This document shows positions 60,137 through 64,000 of a DNA stretch of 64,000 nucleotides, piece after piece. The position numbers were made by a program, and so were the translations under genes. Numbering within the stretch: position 1 is the stretch's first letter; every line of letters begins with the position of its first letter. This DNA comes from Phycisphaeraceae bacterium. GTDB taxonomy: Bacteria > Planctomycetota > Phycisphaerae > Phycisphaerales > UBA1924. The stretch spans positions 2,790,001 to 2,854,000 of the forward strand of contig JACKHC010000001.1 in the NCBI GenBank assembly GCA_020639235.1, written 5' to 3'. A model generated the notes under the pieces. That model saw only the letters and a list, made by a program, of their open reading frames with translations. It did no database searches and was not told where the DNA came from.

Positions 60137-61264
60137 TTACTTCTTGGCGAGTTTGTAGAAGGGGAGCGGGCGGACGCGGGTTTCGAAGAAAGCGTCGCGG
60201 CCCGAGTCGACGCGCAGTTCTGTGCCGTCGGCGGCGTGCTCTCGATCGACCAGCGCCATGGCGATGGGCTTCTCGAATGTGGGGCTGGTGCAGCCGGAGG
60301 TGACGACGCCGACGGGCTTGTCGCCCTTGACGAGGGTCATGCCTTGTCGGGGCGTGCGCTTGCCTTCGACATCGAGACCGATGAGCGTGCGCTGGGGGCC
60401 GCCGGCGTCGCGAGTCTTCTGGAGTGCTTCGCATCCGATGTATTTTTCGCCGAGTTCGTCCTGGTCCTTGTCGAGATTGATGGCGAAATCGACGCCGCAG
60501 GAGAGGGCGTTGATGTCCTCGCCCAGTTCGTGGCCGTAGAGCGGCATGCCGGCTTCGGTGCGGAGCGTGTCGCGTGCGCCGAGGCCGGCGGGTTTGATGA
60601 TGGCGTCGTCGGCGGACATATCGATGTCCTTGAGGACCATCTTGATGGCGACGCCGACCATGTTGGCGGGGAGGATGACTTCGACGCCGTCCTCGCCGGT
60701 GTAGCCGGTGCGGGAGACGAGGACTTTCATGACGAGGAAGTTTTTCTCGGTGAAGCGGTAGCGCTTGAGGGTGGGGATTTCCTTGGAGAACTTGGCGAAG
60801 ACATCCATGACCTTGGGTCCCTGGACGGCGATCATGGCGGTCTTGAGCGTGCGGTCGTCGAGCGTGGCCTTGAAGTCGCCCTGAATCTCGTGGAGGTGGG
60901 CGACGATCTTGTCGCGGTTGGATGCGTTGCAGACGACCATGAACTCGTCGTCGTCCATGCGGTAGACGAGGACGTCGTCGCGGACGCCGCCGCGTTCGTT
61001 GCACATGAGCGAGTAGCGGCACTGGCGGGCCTGCATATCGGCGATTCGGCGGGTGCAGGCGCGTTCGAGCCAGCGTCGGGCGTGTCGGCCTTTGATGTAG
61101 AGGCGGCCCATGTGCGAGACATCGAAGATGCCGCCGGAGGAGCGGACCTGATGGTGCTCGGCGGTGATGCCGGGTTTGTAGACGAGGGGCATCTCCCAGC
61201 CGGCGAACTCGACCATTTTGGCGCCGTGATCGATGTGGAACTGATGGAGTGGGGTCTTGAGCAC
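60137..61264 (-). CDS. gcvT: Aminomethyltransferase (glycine cleavage T protein)
   Basis: A 375-residue GcvT. Motifs: KTPLHQFHIDHGAKMVEFAG, GIFDVSHMGR, TGYTGEDGVEVI (folate-binding acidic residue), PAGLGARDTLRTEAGMPLYG and VTSGCTSPTFEKPIAMALV. It transfers the methylene group from the H protein-bound aminomethyl to tetrahydrofolate. gcvH and gcvP are not in the window, and no glycine riboswitch is seen upstream. GTG start with CAGGAGAG; TACACT at 61307-61312. Confidence 0.95.
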   Translation of the reverse strand: MLKTPLHQFHIDHGAKMVEFAGWEMPLVYKPGITAEHHQVRSSGGIFDVSHMGRLYIKGRHARRWLERACTRRIADMQARQCRYSLMCNERGGVRDDVLVYRMDDDEFMVVCNASNRDKIVAHLHEIQGDFKATLDDRTLKTAMIAVQGPKVMDVFAKFSKEIPTLKRYRFTEKNFLVMKVLVSRTGYTGEDGVEVILPANMVGVAIKMVLKDIDMSADDAIIKPAGLGARDTLRTEAGMPLYGHELGEDINALSCGVDFAINLDKDQDELGEKYIGCEALQKTRDAGGPQRTLIGLDVEGKRTPRQGMTLVKGDKPVGVVTSGCTSPTFEKPIAMALVDREHAADGTELRVDSGRDAFFETRVRPLPFYKLAKK

Positions 61265-61351
61265 GGCTCTCTCCTGAGCGGCGAGGGGGGATTCTGGAAT
61301 GAACTTAGTGTACGCAAACGGCCATTCTGCGGCGTTGGGGACCGGGAGCGG

Positions 61352-61357
61352 TAGACT
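61352..61357 (+). promoter_or_regulatory. Candidate leaderless -10 (TAGACT)
   Basis: TAGACT, spacer CGGGTT, then ATG at 61364. No ribosome-binding site. Confidence 0.45.
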
Positions 61358-61363
61358 CGGGTT

Positions 61364-62224
61364 ATGAAGATGCGCCTCTTGAGTGGTTTGGTGGCGGCGT
61401 TGTGGGCGGCTGGGGTCTCGGTCGGGGCCGCGGCTCCGGGCGAGGCGGCGGATTCGTCCGAGCAGCCGGCTCGGAAGGCGGAGCTCTTCACTGCGGAGCG
61501 CGCGGCGGAGGAGGATCTGCTGGTTGTGTTGCCGCGTGCGATCGAGATGGGGATGGTGCCCATCGGGGACGAGCGGCATCGGCGGGTGTGGGTGATCAAC
61601 CCTTCGGAGTCTGAGGACCTGCGGATCAAGGCGGTGCGTTTCGATTGCGGGTGCACGACCGCGCCGGGCTTTCAGGTGATGACGCTTGAGCCGGGCGAGG
61701 CGAGGGCTGTGGATCTGGAGATTCATGCGCCGATGGAGGTGGGCACGCGGCGGGACGTGCGGGTGTTCTACGTGCTTGAGAACGGCGATGCGGTGTTCTC
61801 GACGGTGCATCTTGAGACGGTCGACACCTGCTCGGGCTTCTCGATTGATCCGCCGATGCCCGAGGATGACGTCTTGGCGCTGCCGGGAGAGATGGGCCTT
61901 GGCGACCTCCCGCTGGGCGAGCGGACGGAGTTCACGGCGTGGTTTGTGAATCAGTCGGATGAGCCGCGTCAGATCGAGAAACTCAAGACTTCGTGCGGTT
62001 GCCTGAGCGCGCCGGGGTTTGAGTCGGGCGTGATCGAGCCGGGTCGCGCGGTGCGGGTTGATCTTGTGCTGCGGCCCGAGATGGATCCGCTGGATGAGCG
62101 GCGGGTGCGGCTTGTTGCGATGGACGCGGGCGGGGTGATGGCGGAGATGTCGATCGTGTATTCCGTCGGGATGCGCCCGGTGGATGACGGCTGGGAGACC
62201 GTGACCGAGCCGAACGGCCCCTGA
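61364..62224 (+). CDS. Exported protein with two DUF1573 domains
   Basis: A 286-residue protein. A signal peptide (LLSGLVAALWAAGVSVGAAA) is followed by two Ig-like DUF1573 repeats, each with a CGC motif: FDCGCTTAPGF and TSCGCLSAPGF. Both are preceded by NPSESEDLRIK or NQSDEPRQIEK. Many planctomycete and Bacteroidetes genomes have such proteins; the paired cysteines may be disulfides or metal sites. Function unknown. It is probably co-transcribed with the META protein 25 bp downstream. Confidence 0.83.
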   Translation: MKMRLLSGLVAALWAAGVSVGAAAPGEAADSSEQPARKAELFTAERAAEEDLLVVLPRAIEMGMVPIGDERHRRVWVINPSESEDLRIKAVRFDCGCTTAPGFQVMTLEPGEARAVDLEIHAPMEVGTRRDVRVFYVLENGDAVFSTVHLETVDTCSGFSIDPPMPEDDVLALPGEMGLGDLPLGERTEFTAWFVNQSDEPRQIEKLKTSCGCLSAPGFESGVIEPGRAVRVDLVLRPEMDPLDERRVRLVAMDAGGVMAEMSIVYSVGMRPVDDGWETVTEPNGP

Positions 62225-62249
62225 GCACGGAAACATGGAGACGGAACTG

Positions 62250-63089
62250 ATGCGCCGAGTTGCGATGTTCGTGATGATGTCGATGTCGTTGGTTGTGGGC
62301 GCGTGCTCGTCGCTCGACGGGCTTGACCTTGGGGACGGCGGATCGGGCGGGAGCGGGTCGGGGGGCGGTGATGATGCGCCGGCTGTGTATCGCGACGATG
62401 TGGTGGGCGTTGAATGGACCGCGACGTGGATGTGGGGCGCCGGGGTTGTTGACGGGGCGGCGCCGACGCTGCTGCTCGGGTCGGATGATCGCGCGACGGG
62501 GTTCGCCGGTGTGAATCGTTATTCGGGCGGGTACGCGCTCAATGCGCAAAAGGGGCGGCTCACCTTTGATGCGCTGGCGATGACACGGATGGCGGGGCCC
62601 GCGGACCGGATGGAGCAGGAGCGGGCGTTCGGGGACTTGCTTTCGCGAGTGACCCGGGTGCGGTTCGGTCGGCACGAGGAACTTGAGCTGCTCGAGAAGG
62701 GCGATGTGATCGTGCGGCTCGAACGATCGGCCGACGCGATTCGGTACGGGCTTGTGGGGACGGAGTGGGAGTTGATCCGGCTGCGCGGCGACAGGTTGGT
62801 GAATGGGCATGAGGCGTCGGTGTCATTCCGCGACGACGGGACGTTCACGGGCTTCGCGGGCGTGAACCGGATCTCGGGGCGGTACACGGTCGACAGCCGC
62901 AACGGAAGGATCGAGTTGCGCGACTTTGCGGTCACGGAGATGGCCGGCGACGCGCGGATCATACGGCAGGAGGAGCGATTGATCGCGTCGCTCCGCGCGG
63001 TGGACCGCTTCAGTTTCACGAAGGAAGGCGATCTGCTGCTGCACAACGGGGACAATGTCGCGGCGCGGTACAGGAAGAAGAAGGACTGA
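62250..63089 (+). CDS. Lipoprotein with two META/HslJ-like domains
   Basis: A 279-residue protein. Lipoprotein signal with VVGAC (Cys19), then a Gly/Ser linker, then two repeats of the META fold: WTATWMWG to ATGFAGVNRYSGGYAL with MTRMAGP, and EWELIRLRG to FTGFAGVNRISGRYTV with VTEMAGD. META domains occur in HslJ-type outer-membrane proteins associated with stress and novobiocin resistance. Start: an upstream ATG at 62235 is possible, but the GGAGACGGA site before 62250 fits better. Confidence 0.85.
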   Translation: MRRVAMFVMMSMSLVVGACSSLDGLDLGDGGSGGSGSGGGDDAPAVYRDDVVGVEWTATWMWGAGVVDGAAPTLLLGSDDRATGFAGVNRYSGGYALNAQKGRLTFDALAMTRMAGPADRMEQERAFGDLLSRVTRVRFGRHEELELLEKGDVIVRLERSADAIRYGLVGTEWELIRLRGDRLVNGHEASVSFRDDGTFTGFAGVNRISGRYTVDSRNGRIELRDFAVTEMAGDARIIRQEERLIASLRAVDRFSFTKEGDLLLHNGDNVAARYRKKKD

Positions 63090-63117
63090 TGCCGTCGGAC
63101 GGTCGTGAGGATTCGAC

Positions 63118-63765
63118 TCAGTTCCTGCGGCGCCGGGATGCCGAGAGACCTGCGATGAGCAGTATGGAGGCCGCGCCGGGCGTCGGCAGGACACGCAGGT
63201 CGAAGACGGTCCAGGTTGTTGATGTCGGGGATGGGAATGGCAGGTTGACGATCGAGATGGCGATGATGTCCTCATCGAGCGAGCCGAACCCGACATAGGT
63301 TGCCGTGAGCGATGTGACGCCGGGCAGCACGATCGTCGTGGACGAGGACGTGCCGACCGCGGTGATCTCGAACGAATGGATCGAACCGGGTTCGGATACG
63401 AGGTAGAAGTCCAGCGCGTTCGCCCCGGCCGGGGCGTAGAGCGTGGATCCGGCGATGGGTCCTGTGTAGGTGGTTACGGCGGTGAACGAACCAGATGACA
63501 CCGGGCTGCCCGTCATGGTGCGCTCGTGCGTCGGGCCGAAACCCATGGTGCCGATCGGGGTTGCGAGCGCCGAGCCGGGCGTGAATACCGGCGGGTGGCC
63601 GTATTCCGTTCCGAGGGGCGAGCCGTCGTCCACGACCGGGAGCAGCGACGTGCCCATGAAAGCATCGAGTCCGGCAGACGAAACGGTTGAGGTGATGGCG
63701 GCGTTGAGGGGTGCGGCGGCGAAAAGAGTCAACGCGGCAACGGCGGCGGGTTTGCGGCTCGACAT
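63118..63765 (-). CDS. PEP-CTERM-like exported protein (second)
   Basis: A 215-residue secreted protein with signal peptide AAVAALTLFAAAPLNAA and a beta-rich Ser/Thr-rich domain. The C-terminal sorting signal is VLPTPGAASILLIAGLSASRRRRN: PTPG, a hydrophobic helix and a basic end. It is the same signal type as in the protein at 50670. GAGGAGGGAAAC precedes the ATG at 63765; the longer frame is not supported. A TACGCT hexamer lies about 40 nt upstream on the minus strand. Function unknown. Confidence 0.82.
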   Translation of the reverse strand: MSSRKPAAVAALTLFAAAPLNAAITSTVSSAGLDAFMGTSLLPVVDDGSPLGTEYGHPPVFTPGSALATPIGTMGFGPTHERTMTGSPVSSGSFTAVTTYTGPIAGSTLYAPAGANALDFYLVSEPGSIHSFEITAVGTSSSTTIVLPGVTSLTATYVGFGSLDEDIIAISIVNLPFPSPTSTTWTVFDLRVLPTPGAASILLIAGLSASRRRRN

Positions 63766-63853
63766 GTTTCCCTCCTCGGGCGTCTTCCCGGGGCGAGCGT
63801 ACACAATGTCAAGGTTCGATCAATAGCGAACATCAGCCGATGGTCTCGCGCTG

Positions 63854-64000
63854 ATGACTCCACGGGGGGATGCGATATTGGATTCGAGCCGATTGGATGG
63901 GACGAATCTGGTTGAGGAGCGGCGCGAGAAAATTACTTCGGTCCTCGGCCTGCGCCGCGGGTTCGCCCGGGCGTGCCCGTCGAGATGTCAGGCCATCGCG
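63854..64000 (+). CDS. Possible 5' end of a gene running off the window
   Basis: An ATG at 63854 opens a frame that stays open to the window end (49 codons), with LDSSRLDGTNLVEERREK and then an Arg/Cys/Ala-rich stretch. No ribosome-binding site is visible and no domain can be recognised, so it may be noise. Confidence 0.2.
   Translation, partial: MTPRGDAILDSSRLDGTNLVEERREKITSVLGLRRGFARACPSRCQAIA

Noticed and set aside
61265..61363. Glycine riboswitch upstream of gcvT
   Set aside because: The gap of about 100 bp contains no glycine-aptamer-like pattern and is shared with the divergent DUF1573 promoter.

Overview
The window looks like chromosomal DNA of a Phycisphaerales-type planctomycete. 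I infer this from the combination of Gram-negative envelope genes (kdsA, lipoproteins, an RND adaptor end), PEP-CTERM-like exported proteins, VDDLN-type dockerin-like tails on large secreted proteins, many membrane proteins with a CxxC-YDLRG-CPECG zinc ribbon, a lone planctomycete-style pseudopilin, and a 16S rRNA gene with no 23S or 5S beside it. DNA is GC-rich, apart from a poorer island at about 19.4-23.7 kb and a few isolated genes.

Layout. 0-18.6 kb is mostly housekeeping: RND adaptor end, thiolase, two zinc-ribbon membrane proteins, HD-GYP protein, lipoprotein, citrate synthase 1, an intact IS element, DUF559 nuclease-like gene, TMEM175-type channel, ychF, SDR, peroxiredoxin-gpmI, yggS, a TerC-family gene, obg, pseudopilin and elbB. 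18.6-23.7 kb is an accessory island packed with palindromic repeats, a truncated IS copy, truncated ORFs and poorly known genes, including a barstar-family gene. 23.7-31.8 kb carries trmB, prkA, an ICMT-like methyltransferase, a PAS protein beside a soluble chemotaxis receptor, and hypotheticals. 32.1-33.6 kb is 16S rRNA on the minus strand with its promoter and leader. 34-43.8 kb holds the coupled operon mcsA-mcsB-isomerase-comF, then kdsA, a DUF1444 protein, trpG, rhomboid-trpF and a guanine-deaminase-like gene. 43.9-64 kb is rich in secreted proteins: a reprolysin-like metalloprotease, two tandem PHP-domain paralogues, PEP-CTERM-like proteins, a PpiC-M48 peptidase pair, DUF1573 and META proteins. 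It also holds citrate synthase 2, ruvC with a sigma-54 response regulator, a TauE-like permease, a second barstar-family gene and gcvT.

Two features cut across the window. First, about eighteen transcription units start with ATG or GTG only 5-10 nt after a TANNNT hexamer (often TACACT) and have no Shine-Dalgarno sequence, which suggests widespread leaderless transcription; other genes have normal ribosome-binding sites. Second, the plus strand is C-rich left of about 23.65 kb and G-rich to the right whatever the gene orientation, a switch of the kind seen at a replication origin or an inversion joint.

Dispersed repeats (three palindromic families plus a unit of about 230 bp) fill many intergenic gaps. 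The intact IS sits inside one of them, and a 5-bp target duplication is visible. Starts were chosen by ribosome-binding site, family N-terminus, signal peptide or -10 spacing, and are often shorter than the longest open frame. All functions are read from motifs by eye; no database search was possible.
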